Part shown: positions 54,924 to 64,000 of the stretch, piece after piece
How positions within the stretch are numbered: position 1 is the stretch's first letter
Layout of the letters: each line of letters begins with the position of its first letter
Assembly (NCBI RefSeq): GCF_013378445.1
Contig: NZ_JABXYK010000005.1
Span: 124,001 to 188,000, forward strand
Direction: 5' to 3'
From: Mycoplana rhizolycopersici
Lineage (GTDB): Bacteria > Pseudomonadota > Alphaproteobacteria > Rhizobiales > Rhizobiaceae
Length of the DNA: 64,000 nt
The notes under the pieces: generated by a model
The model's input: the letters and a program-made list of their open reading frames with translations, nothing else
The model's database searches: none
Told to the model about the DNA's origin: nothing
Made by a program: the position numbers and the translations under genes

Positions 54924-54963
54924 ACGAAGAGGGCCGGCCGCATGAACGGCCGGCCCTCTTCGT
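54924..54963. terminator. Long perfect hairpin between ftsH and glmM
   Basis: A 17-bp perfect stem (54924-54940 with 54947-54963) and 6-nt loop, just after the ftsH stop. Both sides have short T/A tails, so it may end ftsH transcripts. Confidence 0.7.
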
Positions 54964-54979
54964 TTGTCGTAAAGGCTTG

Positions 54980-56902
<1,923 letters not shown>

Positions 56903-56954
56903 CGGGCTTTCCGGGCACTTTCTCGGCTGCAGGGTTGCGCCGTTTCATTCGCAC

Positions 56955-56986
56955 CTAACATAGGGTCGGAGTGACGCCTTGCCAAG
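56955..56986 (-). promoter_or_regulatory. RpoH-type promoter of ftsH
   Basis: On the minus strand CTTG, 18 bases, CCTATGTTAG, an exact match to CTTG-N17/18-CYTATNTNNG. The ftsH start is about 53 bp downstream. Confidence 0.65.
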
Positions 56987-57086
56987 GCAAACCGAACGCC
57001 GCGTGGGCATTTATCGGGATCATCGTTTACGCTTATGGCGGTTTTGCGGATCGCCAGGAACGCGCCTCGTAAATCACGCTTTTAGT

Positions 57087-58409
57087 TCAAGAGCAGACGC
57101 TCTCCGCCATGGCGGCCGGAGGCTTAGAAAACGGAGGAAGCGCGAACAATCGGGCGATGGCATCTGCCAGCGGCAGATCGAACAGCGGCAGGTAGCGATC
57201 GAAGGGGGACAGCACCGGGACGGCCGAGAACCCCGAGGGTGCCGGCTCGCCGCTGCCGGCACGTAGCCGCGGCCGCGCCCGGGCCGCGCGGGCAACGACG
57301 CCGGCGGGCACGCCGTCCCAGCAATAGGTCGCAGCCCCCCTGCCCGCGTCGACGAAGAGCGCCGTCCTGCCATGATTGCCGATGCGCCAGCGGCCGTCCC
57401 ATACAGCCTCGCTGTCTGCGGCGATCTCGAGCGCTTCGGTCCCGCGCATCTCCCGATACAGGAACAGACCATCACGGCGGCGATCGAACGCCACGCGGCC
57501 GGCCGTGATCCGTGTCAGCTCGCCCCCGTGCACGAATGCGGCGAGACGATCTGCCGCATCCTTTTCCAGCCGATGCTCGCGTCCGCCGAGCACGGCGACG
57601 ACGCTCAAAAACGCCAGCCAGGCGGCCTGCCCCTCCAGTGCAGCGAGCGATGCGGACGGAAGGCAGGCGACAGATGCGTCGAACACCTGCATGTGGCGGG
57701 AAAGGTAGGCGGCCCCTTCACGTGCGTGCCGCATGCGCGCTGCCGCGGCGGACTGCGCCTTCTCGTCCAGAAGGCGCCCCACCCCCTCTTTCCGGATACG
57801 GACGCGTTCGAAGGCGCGGTTCTCGTTGCTGGGATCCTCCAGCCAGGGCTGGTCGATGCCGTGCAGGTATCCCCGGATCTCCTCGCGCGAAACGCCGAGA
57901 AGGGGACGCAGCACCCAGACGGAGCCAAAAAGCAGCGTTGCAGGCGCAATGCCCGCAAGCCCCGCCCCTTCGGTACTGCGGGCCATCCGCATCGCAACGG
58001 TCTCGCGCCGGTCGTCGCGGTTGTGCGCGGTCACGATCGCATCGGCGCCGACAGCACGTGCGGCTTCGAAAAGCAGCGTGTGGCGCGCCGACCGCGCCGC
58101 CGCCTGAATGCCGCGCGCAGGCTTCTCGCCGCTCCAGCAGCGCGTGACATGGACGATCCCGCGGCGTGCGCAGAGCTCGGCTACCCAGCGCGCTTCTGCC
58201 ACCGAGGCGTCGCGCAGCGCATGGTCGACGGTGCAGGCCGTGACCGTGAAGCCCGGATAGCGACCGGACTGCAACGCCGCATCCAGCGCCACCAGCAGGC
58301 CGACGGAGTCGCCGCCGCCGGACACGGCAACCAGAAGTCTCGCAGGCTTGGAAAAGCTGTTCAGAAAGCGGGCGATCGCATCGTCGATGCCCTGGTCATG
58401 TGGGCGCAT
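57087..58409 (-). CDS. tilS: tRNA(Ile)-lysidine synthetase
   Basis: 440 residues. The PP-loop is LLVAVSGGGDSVGLLVA near residue 28; HNRDDRRETVAMRM and the GIAPA/LRPLLGVSREEIRGYL segment follow, then a poorly conserved C-terminal part. TilS changes C34 to lysidine in the CAT-anticodon tRNA-Ile. ATG 58409 is preferred; the frame overlaps the end of cpoB if extended. It lies 23 bp after cpoB and 185 bp before ftsH. Confidence 0.93.
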   Translation of the reverse strand: MRPHDQGIDDAIARFLNSFSKPARLLVAVSGGGDSVGLLVALDAALQSGRYPGFTVTACTVDHALRDASVAEARWVAELCARRGIVHVTRCWSGEKPARGIQAAARSARHTLLFEAARAVGADAIVTAHNRDDRRETVAMRMARSTEGAGLAGIAPATLLFGSVWVLRPLLGVSREEIRGYLHGIDQPWLEDPSNENRAFERVRIRKEGVGRLLDEKAQSAAAARMRHAREGAAYLSRHMQVFDASVACLPSASLAALEGQAAWLAFLSVVAVLGGREHRLEKDAADRLAAFVHGGELTRITAGRVAFDRRRDGLFLYREMRGTEALEIAADSEAVWDGRWRIGNHGRTALFVDAGRGAATYCWDGVPAGVVARAARARPRLRAGSGEPAPSGFSAVPVLSPFDRYLPLFDLPLADAIARLFALPPFSKPPAAMAESVCS

Positions 58410-58432
58410 CGCGAAATCGCTCCGTGTGCGGT

Positions 58433-59413
58433 TCAGCAGGCCAGGCGGCTCTGTTCGCTGGAAACCTTGGCCTTCACGGCCTTGGACGCGTTGGGATAGC
58501 GCTTGCCGACTTCGCGCAGCGTCGCGCATGCAGTGTCGCGGTTGTCGAGCGCGGCGAGCGACATGCCGAGCTTGAGCAGCATTTCCGGCGCCTTCTTAGA
58601 CTTGCCATAGGTCTGGTGGGCGTTCAGGAACGTCTTCGCGGCATCGTTGAAATTGCCCTGCGAGTATTGCGCTTCGCCAAGCCAGAAGCTGGCATCGGCG
58701 GCCTTGTCGCCTTCGGGAAAGATGTCGAGATAGTCGCGAAAGCCGTTCTCGGCCTCCTGATAGTCGCCCTGCAGCACGTGTCCGTAGGCGGCGTTGTAGA
58801 TGTCGTCCGGCCTGTCGAGCCCGCTTGCGGCCGTGCCGCTTGCCGACGGCAGGCTGGCGTCGAGGTCGGGGGCGGCACCGCTTCCGATCGAGGCGCTCTC
58901 GTTCATGTCAGCGCCGATCTGGTTGCCCTTCTCGTCGAAGCGGATCGAGCCGAGCGTCGTCTCCTGCTTGCCCACGTTGTCCGCAGCCGCAGTGTCGGAG
59001 GTGCCCGCGGCGGATGTATCCGCCGGGAGCTGGTTTGCCGCCGTCTGGCTGTTCTGTCCGTCCTGGCCGAGCGGCTTCTGCAGCGCGCCGCTCTTGCCCG
59101 TGCCCTTGCCGCTTTCGAGATCCTGGAAGCGGTATTCGTTGTCTTCCTGGGTCTTGCGAAGCTGCTCCTGCATCTGCAGCAGTTGGAAGCTCATTTCCTC
59201 GATCCGGCCGTTCAGCGAGCGGATCTGCTCCTCGAGCTGGCCGATGCGCATGAGCGAGTCATCGGACTGCGCCAGTACGATGTTCTTGTCCCCCTTGCCG
59301 CCGCCAGGCGAAAAATGGTTTGCCAGCGCCGAGAGTGGAGACGCGTGCAGCGCGCTCACCGGCCCTGCGAGGGCTGCCAAGCCGATAAGGCTTGCCGCGA
59401 AGATTTTCTTCAT
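58433..59413 (-). CDS. cpoB: Tol-Pal system protein CpoB (YbgF)
   Basis: 326 residues. Signal peptide (KKIFAASLIGLAALAGPVSA), a coiled-coil region (LEEQIRSLNGRIEEMSFQLL), a Ser/Ala/Gly-rich linker, and C-terminal TPR repeats (YNAAYGHVLQGDYQEAENGF; DASFWLGEAQYSQGNF). CpoB coordinates peptidoglycan synthesis with outer-membrane constriction by Tol-Pal. Downstream of pal as usual. Confidence 0.92.
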   Translation of the reverse strand: MKKIFAASLIGLAALAGPVSALHASPLSALANHFSPGGGKGDKNIVLAQSDDSLMRIGQLEEQIRSLNGRIEEMSFQLLQMQEQLRKTQEDNEYRFQDLESGKGTGKSGALQKPLGQDGQNSQTAANQLPADTSAAGTSDTAAADNVGKQETTLGSIRFDEKGNQIGADMNESASIGSGAAPDLDASLPSASGTAASGLDRPDDIYNAAYGHVLQGDYQEAENGFRDYLDIFPEGDKAADASFWLGEAQYSQGNFNDAAKTFLNAHQTYGKSKKAPEMLLKLGMSLAALDNRDTACATLREVGKRYPNASKAVKAKVSSEQSRLAC

Positions 59414-59570
59414 CCTTGCTTGTCCTGTTGGTCCAATTTCGCGCATTGGTGCGCTGCCGCAGGTTTTTCCATATGCTTTCAAAAAGCAACGGAGTTCGGC
59501 CAAAGTGTGATAAAAAACCGCGCCCGCAAGGGCAATGTCTCATTTCCCGCAGACCGGCCGGAAAAACGCA

Positions 59571-59595
59571 AAAGGCCCGCCATCTCCGGCGGGCC
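59571..59595 (-). terminator. Rho-independent terminator after pal
   Basis: GGCCCGCC and GGCGGGCC arms, 6-nt loop, followed on the minus strand by TTTTGCGTTTTT. It may partly separate pal from cpoB. Confidence 0.8.
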
Positions 59596-59626
59596 CTGCG
59601 GATCGACAGCGAGGCTGCCGGCCTGA

Positions 59627-60151
59627 TTACATGCCCGCACCACCGAGGACGGTGACAGCACGGCGGTTCTGCGACCAGCACGAAATGTCGTCGCAGACGG
59701 CAACCGGCTTTTCCTTGCCGTAGGAAATCGTCTTCATGCGGCTGGCCGGGATGCCACGGCTCGAAAGGTACTGCTTGGTCGAAGCGGCACGGCGCGCGCC
59801 GAGCGCGAGGTTGTATTCGCGCGTGCCGCGCTCGTCGGCATGGCCTTCGATCGTGATCGCATAGTTCGGATACTTCTGCAGCCACTGCGCCTGCTTGTCG
59901 AGGGTCGCGGCCGCATCGGCGCGGATCGACGTCGAGTCGGTGTCGAAGAAGATGCGGTCGCCGACGTTGACGGTGAAGTCCTGCGTCGAGCCCGGGGTCG
60001 CATTGTTCAGGCCAAGTTCGCCTGCGCTGTTGGGCATGTTCTTCTTGTTGGCACAACCTGCGAGCGCCAGGCCCATGAACAGGGCGATGATCGCGGGGTT
60101 GCGGGCGAGGGTCTGCATGCGGCCAGCGGCCGGGACTTCAGTGCGGCTCAT
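59627..60151 (-). CDS. pal: Peptidoglycan-associated lipoprotein Pal
   Basis: 174 residues. Lipoprotein signal ending ALAGC, then an OmpA-like domain with FFDTDSTSIRADAAATLDKQ and EGHADERGTREYNLALGARR, which binds diaminopimelate of peptidoglycan. AAGGAGA precedes ATG 60151. It links outer membrane, TolB and peptidoglycan. Confidence 0.96.
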   Translation of the reverse strand: MSRTEVPAAGRMQTLARNPAIIALFMGLALAGCANKKNMPNSAGELGLNNATPGSTQDFTVNVGDRIFFDTDSTSIRADAAATLDKQAQWLQKYPNYAITIEGHADERGTREYNLALGARRAASTKQYLSSRGIPASRMKTISYGKEKPVAVCDDISCWSQNRRAVTVLGGAGM

Positions 60152-60404
60152 GAGCCGGTCTCCTTAGCATCAGTTCAACAGGGCTTGGGTTTCAATCAGG
60201 GTTGCCAGACTGTAACCGCACGCGGTTAATCGGCATTCAACGATCATGGTTAACAAACGATTACGCAAATACCCCCTGTCGTCCGCCTCAGAATGACGAA
60301 CGCCGCCGAATCCCTCGCCTTACGGCCCTGATTTAACGGACTTTGAGGCGAGAAAGCGGCGGCGACGTCACAATTGGTTGCAGCTGGTTACAATGCAGAC
60401 CCGA

Positions 60405-61709
60405 TTACTCGAGCAGCGGCGACCATGCGGGGTCGGACGCATAACCGGCGGTCTGGATCTGCTGCTCGTTGTAGCCGGTGAGGTCGATCGAGAAGAGCTG
60501 CGGGCCGCCGGCGCCTGCCGGCTGGCGGAAGAACATCAGCACGCGGCCGTTCGGCGCCCAGGTCGGGCCCTCGTTGTGGAAACCCGTCGTCAGGATGCGC
60601 TCGCCCGAACCGTCCGGCTTCATCACGCCGATGGAGAACTTGCCGCCCGACTGTTTGGTAAACGCGATCAGGTCGCCGCGCGGCGACCAGACCGGCGTCG
60701 AATAGGAACCGTCGCCAAACGAGATGCGGTTCTGCCCCGAACCGTCGGCGCCCATGACGTAAAGCTGCTGCCGGCCGCCGCGATCGCTTTCGAACACGAT
60801 CCGCGCGCCATCCGGCGAATAGGACGGGCCAGTGTCGATCGCCGCCGTCGAAGTCAGGCGGGTGGTCGTGCGCGAGCGCAGGTCCATCGTGTAGATGTTG
60901 GCGTTGCCGTCCTGCTGCAGGCTCATGATGACCCGCTGGCCGTCCGGCGAGAAGCGCGGCGCAAACGTCATGCCGGGGAAATTGCCGACGACCTCGCGCT
61001 GGCCCGTCTCAAGCTGAAGCAGGTAGACGCGCGGCTGCTGTCCCTCGAAGGACATGTAGGTGATTTCCTGCCGGCTCGGCGAAAACCGCGGCGTCAGCAC
61101 GATCTCGTTGGAGTTGGTCAGCGCCCGCGCATTGGCGCCGTCCTGGTCCATGATGGCGAGCTGGCGCTTGCGGGCGTTCTTCGGGCCGCTTTCGGCGACA
61201 TAGACGACGCGGGTGTCGAAATAGCCCTTCTCGCCGGTGATGCGCTCATAGATCGCATCGGCGATGATGTGGGCGACACGACGCCAGTTTTCCGGCTGGG
61301 TGTAGAACTGCTGGCCGGTCATCTGCTGGCCGGCAAAGGTATCCCACAGGCGGAACTCGGCACGAAGACGGCCGTCGCCTTCCTGCGAGACGCGGCCGGT
61401 GACAAGCGCCTGCGCATTGATGACCTTCCAGTCCTCGAAGCGCGGCGGCTGGTCGGGGTTGCTGATCTTCTCGATGAAGGCCTGCTTGTTGACGGGCGCG
61501 AACAGCCCGGAGCGCTTGAGGTCGGCCGCGATCACGTCGGTGATGCGCTGGCCGAGGTCCCCGCCGGCGACGAAATCGGTCACGGCGATCGGCAGCGGCT
61601 CGACGTTGCCCTTGTTGATGTTGATCTCGACGAGCGCCATGGCCGGCGACACGGTCGCCGCCAGGCCCGTCAGGCCGGCTGCGGAATGAAGAAAAGTGCG
61701 TCTCAGCAT
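60405..61709 (-). CDS. tolB: Tol-Pal system beta-propeller protein TolB
   Basis: 434 residues. N-terminal signal with twin-arginine-like start ([20 protein letters not shown]), an alpha/beta domain, and the six-bladed propeller made of repeated DG-x-R / SPDG blocks (for example [24 protein letters not shown]). TolB links Pal with the inner-membrane TolQRA complex. It is 253 bp upstream of pal. Confidence 0.96.
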   Translation of the reverse strand: MLRRTFLHSAAGLTGLAATVSPAMALVEININKGNVEPLPIAVTDFVAGGDLGQRITDVIAADLKRSGLFAPVNKQAFIEKISNPDQPPRFEDWKVINAQALVTGRVSQEGDGRLRAEFRLWDTFAGQQMTGQQFYTQPENWRRVAHIIADAIYERITGEKGYFDTRVVYVAESGPKNARKRQLAIMDQDGANARALTNSNEIVLTPRFSPSRQEITYMSFEGQQPRVYLLQLETGQREVVGNFPGMTFAPRFSPDGQRVIMSLQQDGNANIYTMDLRSRTTTRLTSTAAIDTGPSYSPDGARIVFESDRGGRQQLYVMGADGSGQNRISFGDGSYSTPVWSPRGDLIAFTKQSGGKFSIGVMKPDGSGERILTTGFHNEGPTWAPNGRVLMFFRQPAGAGGPQLFSIDLTGYNEQQIQTAGYASDPAWSPLLE

Positions 61710-61744
61710 GCGTTCTAGGCCTTCCTAGTTTATGCCACCTGGCA

Positions 61745-62812
61745 TCACATCATCTCGCTCGGATCGAAGTTCACCACGACTTCGCTCCAAGCGTCGTATT
61801 TGTCCTTGGGCAGCTTGTCGAACGGCGCGGACTTCAGGATCGCCCGGCGTGCACCGCCGGCAAGCGCACGACGTGCCGCCTCGGAACCGCCTGTGGCAAC
61901 CACGTCCGGCTCGCCGACGATATTGCCATCCTGATCGAGCTGCATCGAAACCCTGATACGGACCTCGGTCGCATCCGCCATGCCGGGGATGATCGACCAG
62001 TTGTTCTGGATCAGGCCGCGCAGCGCATCCATCTCGCTCATCGAGAGCTTGGAACCGCCCGTCGTCTTCTTGCCGCCGAGCGCGGCTGTCTCGGTCGAGC
62101 GCTTGGCGCCGCCGCCCTTGCTTTCCGTCTTGTTCAGAAGCGCAGCCACCTCATCGGCGTTGAAGTCGCTTTCCTTGGCGGAAGCCGACTTCTTCTGCTC
62201 CTTCTTCTTTTCCTCGTTCTTGCGGTCCTCGGTCTTGGCCGTCTGCGCCTGGGCGGGCTTCGGCTTGACCTCGGGAACCGGTCCCGTCTCCGGCAGGGCT
62301 TCGGCCTCGGCCACCTCGGCGGGCGCTTCCTCGGTCGGCTTTTCCTCCGGCTTGGCGTCCGGCTTCACGTCCTGCTTCGGCTCGGCTTCGGCTGCGACCT
62401 CGGTCGCCGGCGTTGTCGCGGGCTCGGTCTTCTGGACCTCTTCCACCGGCTCCTCGGCCGGCTCGGGCGTCGGCACCGGCTTGTCGGCCTTCGGCGGCGC
62501 TGCGGCCGTCTCCGTGCTTTGCGGCTTCTTGTCCGGCGTCGGCGGCGTCTTCAGGTCGATGTCGTTGTCACCTGCGTTTTCAGCGTTCTCGACCACGTCC
62601 TGGCGCTTGGTCGGCACCGGCGCGGACTTTTCGGCCATCGGGGCCTTCTTGTCGCCCTGCTGGATCTGCGTCAGTTCCTCGATCGGCACGATGTCGACCG
62701 GCATCGCCTCGACGTCGGCTACGTCGAAGCTTTCCGGGCTGCCGATCGAGACCAGTGCCCAGGTGAGCACCAGTACGTGCAAGGCGGCGGATGTGGCGAG
62801 GCTGCCCTTCAT
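61745..62812 (-). CDS. tolA: TolA, Tol-Pal inner-membrane linker
   Basis: 355 residues. One N-terminal membrane helix (LATSAALHVLVLTWALVSI), a long charged Ala/Pro/Glu/Lys linker (about residues 50-230), and a C-terminal TolA/TonB-like domain (SEMDALRGLIQNNWSIIPGM, then RVSMQLDQDGNIVGEPDVVA). Spans the periplasm between TolQR and TolB/Pal. The linker is more proline-rich than in E. coli. 8 bp after tolR. Confidence 0.93.
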   Translation of the reverse strand: MKGSLATSAALHVLVLTWALVSIGSPESFDVADVEAMPVDIVPIEELTQIQQGDKKAPMAEKSAPVPTKRQDVVENAENAGDNDIDLKTPPTPDKKPQSTETAAAPPKADKPVPTPEPAEEPVEEVQKTEPATTPATEVAAEAEPKQDVKPDAKPEEKPTEEAPAEVAEAEALPETGPVPEVKPKPAQAQTAKTEDRKNEEKKKEQKKSASAKESDFNADEVAALLNKTESKGGGAKRSTETAALGGKKTTGGSKLSMSEMDALRGLIQNNWSIIPGMADATEVRIRVSMQLDQDGNIVGEPDVVATGGSEAARRALAGGARRAILKSAPFDKLPKDKYDAWSEVVVNFDPSEMM

Positions 62813-62820
62813 CGCGGTCT

Positions 62821-63270
62821 TCAGTTGTCCGGTTTCTGCTCTGTGACGAGGCCGATATTGGTGAAGCCCGCCGACTGGATGCGCGACATGACGTCGGCGA
62901 TCACGCCATAGGGTGCTGCGCCATCACCTCGAACGAAGATCCGCTCGGTATAGCCGGTCGTGGCGACCGCCTCGAGCTTGGCCGCGATCTCTTCGGCCGG
63001 GATCGCCGTTTCCTGCAGGAACACCGCGCCGTCCGCCTTCACCGAAATGGTGATCGGCTGCGTCTCGGCGTTCAGCGCCTTGGCCGAGGTCTTCGGCAGG
63101 TCGAGCGGCACGCCGACCGTCATCATCGGCGCGGCCACCATGAAAATGATGAGGAGCACGAGCATGACGTCGACGAACGGCGTGACGTTGATCTCGCTCA
63201 TCACCGCCTTGCGACGACCGCGGCTGCGGCGTCCGCCGCCGCCCTTTGCTCCACCGACTGACATGCCCAT
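62821..63270 (-). CDS. tolR: TolR, Tol-Pal proton-channel subunit
   Basis: 149 residues. One membrane helix after a Gly/Arg-rich N-terminus (VTPFVDVMLVLLIIFMVAAP), with the proton-path Asp in PFVDVM, then a periplasmic ExbD/TolR domain. AGGAGA precedes ATG 63270. Between tolQ and tolA, 31 and 8 bp gaps. Confidence 0.95.
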   Translation of the reverse strand: MGMSVGGAKGGGGRRSRGRRKAVMSEINVTPFVDVMLVLLIIFMVAAPMMTVGVPLDLPKTSAKALNAETQPITISVKADGAVFLQETAIPAEEIAAKLEAVATTGYTERIFVRGDGAAPYGVIADVMSRIQSAGFTNIGLVTEQKPDN

Positions 63271-63301
63271 GGATAGATCTCCTGCTAAAGGCCGGGGCCG
63301 G

Positions 63302-64000
63302 TTACTGCGCCGCCTGACGCGGCTGCAGCTTCTCGTCGATCTGGCGCGAAAGGATGGCGGAGAACTCGTCGGCAAAGCCTTCCATGCGTGCGGTCAGCTT
63401 GCCGGCATCGGCCGTGAACTTGTTATAGGCGATAACGGCGGGGATAGCCGCCAGAAGGCCGATCGCCGTCGCCAGCAGCGCCTCGGCGATACCCGGCGCC
63501 ACGACGGCGAGATTCGTCGACTTCGAACCGGCAATCGCCTGGAACGAGGTCATGATACCGACGACGGTACCGAAAAGGCCGATGAAGGGACCGGCCGAGC
63601 CGATCGTCGCGAGCGAACCGAGGCGGGCTTCGAGTGCTTCGGATTCGCGCGCCAGCGTCACGTCCATGGCCCGGTCGATACGCATCTGCAGGCCGATCGG
63701 CGAACGCGCGCCGCGCTCGAAACTCTTCTTCCACTCGCGCATCGCAGCAACGAACATGGCGCTCATGCCGGTGGTCTGCCGGTCTGACAGGGTGCGGTAG
63801 AGTTCCTCGAGCGACTGCCCGGACCAGAACACCTGCTCGAAGCTGTCGAGCTGCCGGCGGGCCTTGCCGAAGGCGAGCGTCTTGTCGACGACGATCGCCC
63901 AGGTCCAGACCGATGCCGCGATCAACCCGATCATGACCAGCTTCACGACGAAGCCGGCCTGCATGAACAGCGACCAGAGGCTCACGTCCGTCGATGCTGC
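63302..64000 (-). CDS. tolQ: TolQ, Tol-Pal proton-channel subunit (5' end outside window)
   Basis: At least 232 residues. Three membrane helices, the last two with the ExbB/TolQ signature (GSAGPFIGLFGTVVGIMTSF; AEALLATAIGLLAAIPAVIAY). A GTG at 63985 could serve as start, but the frame stays open to the window end and the readable upstream residues (ASTDVSLWS) fit the known rhizobial N-terminus, so the gene is taken as truncated. First gene of the tol cluster seen here. Confidence 0.93.
   Translation of the reverse strand, partial: AASTDVSLWSLFMQAGFVVKLVMIGLIAASVWTWAIVVDKTLAFGKARRQLDSFEQVFWSGQSLEELYRTLSDRQTTGMSAMFVAAMREWKKSFERGARSPIGLQMRIDRAMDVTLARESEALEARLGSLATIGSAGPFIGLFGTVVGIMTSFQAIAGSKSTNLAVVAPGIAEALLATAIGLLAAIPAVIAYNKFTADAGKLTARMEGFADEFSAILSRQIDEKLQPRQAAQ

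Noticed and set aside
60246-60253. TTAACCAT (minus strand) before pal as a CtrA site
   Set aside because: Only a half-site, with no TTAA at 7-bp spacing; too common to claim.

Overview
This is high-GC DNA with the gene content of a Rhizobiales alphaproteobacterium, most likely Rhizobiaceae. Pointers are CtrA, SciP, ChpT and EipA in one stretch, GANTC sites before ctrA, an RpoH with alphaproteobacterial heat-shock promoters, a rhizobial serC leader and group-2-type (Kps) capsule export genes. I do not name a species. No phage, insertion sequence, integrase or CRISPR array was seen.

Layout. 1-1152: end of the sulfate-activation locus (APS kinase domain, cysQ). 1368-10671: capsule export and Kdo-linker genes in two converging blocks (kpsE-kpsM-kpsT plus a DUF2793 protein on +; an outer-membrane export lipoprotein, kpsC and kpsS on -). 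11023-15433: a DeoR-type regulator divergent from a choline-kinase-like gene and a dimethylglycine-dehydrogenase-like flavoprotein. 15930-19414: two extradiol-dioxygenase-like genes, one fused to an esterase, flanking an FMN reductase; this resembles the quinone-detoxification (mhq) set of Bacillus. 19513-24863: an SDR, a small unknown gene, an outer-membrane efflux protein, and a GntR regulator divergent from a fumarylacetoacetase-family hydrolase. 25.2-29.5 kb: an accessory stretch of small unknown genes and one badly decayed Rieske-protein pseudogene, ending at a tRNA-Met.

29.7-37.5 kb: mnmA, a solo LuxR regulator, then a cell-cycle block: sciP, a PqiA-like protein, an acetyltransferase, fliJ, ctrA, a divergent response regulator, chpT and eipA. 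CtrA-box-like sequences occur before ctrA, eipA, the efflux gene at 21.6 kb and both outer-membrane-protein genes at 51.3-53.1 kb; the last two are exact matches. 37.6-50.8 kb is mostly housekeeping: rRNA methyltransferase, rluD, rpoH, purA, serC-serA, with three poorly characterised membrane proteins. 53.4-64.0 kb, all on -: tolQ (cut by the window edge), tolR, tolA, tolB, pal, cpoB, tilS, ftsH, glmM.

No clearly new multi-gene system is evident. The best leads are the quinone-detoxification-like cluster with its fusion protein and attenuator-like leader, the CtrA-box pattern, the matched RpoH promoters of rpoH and ftsH, and the Rieske pseudogene with traceable lesions. All functional statements rest on sequence reading and remembered family features; no database search was run.
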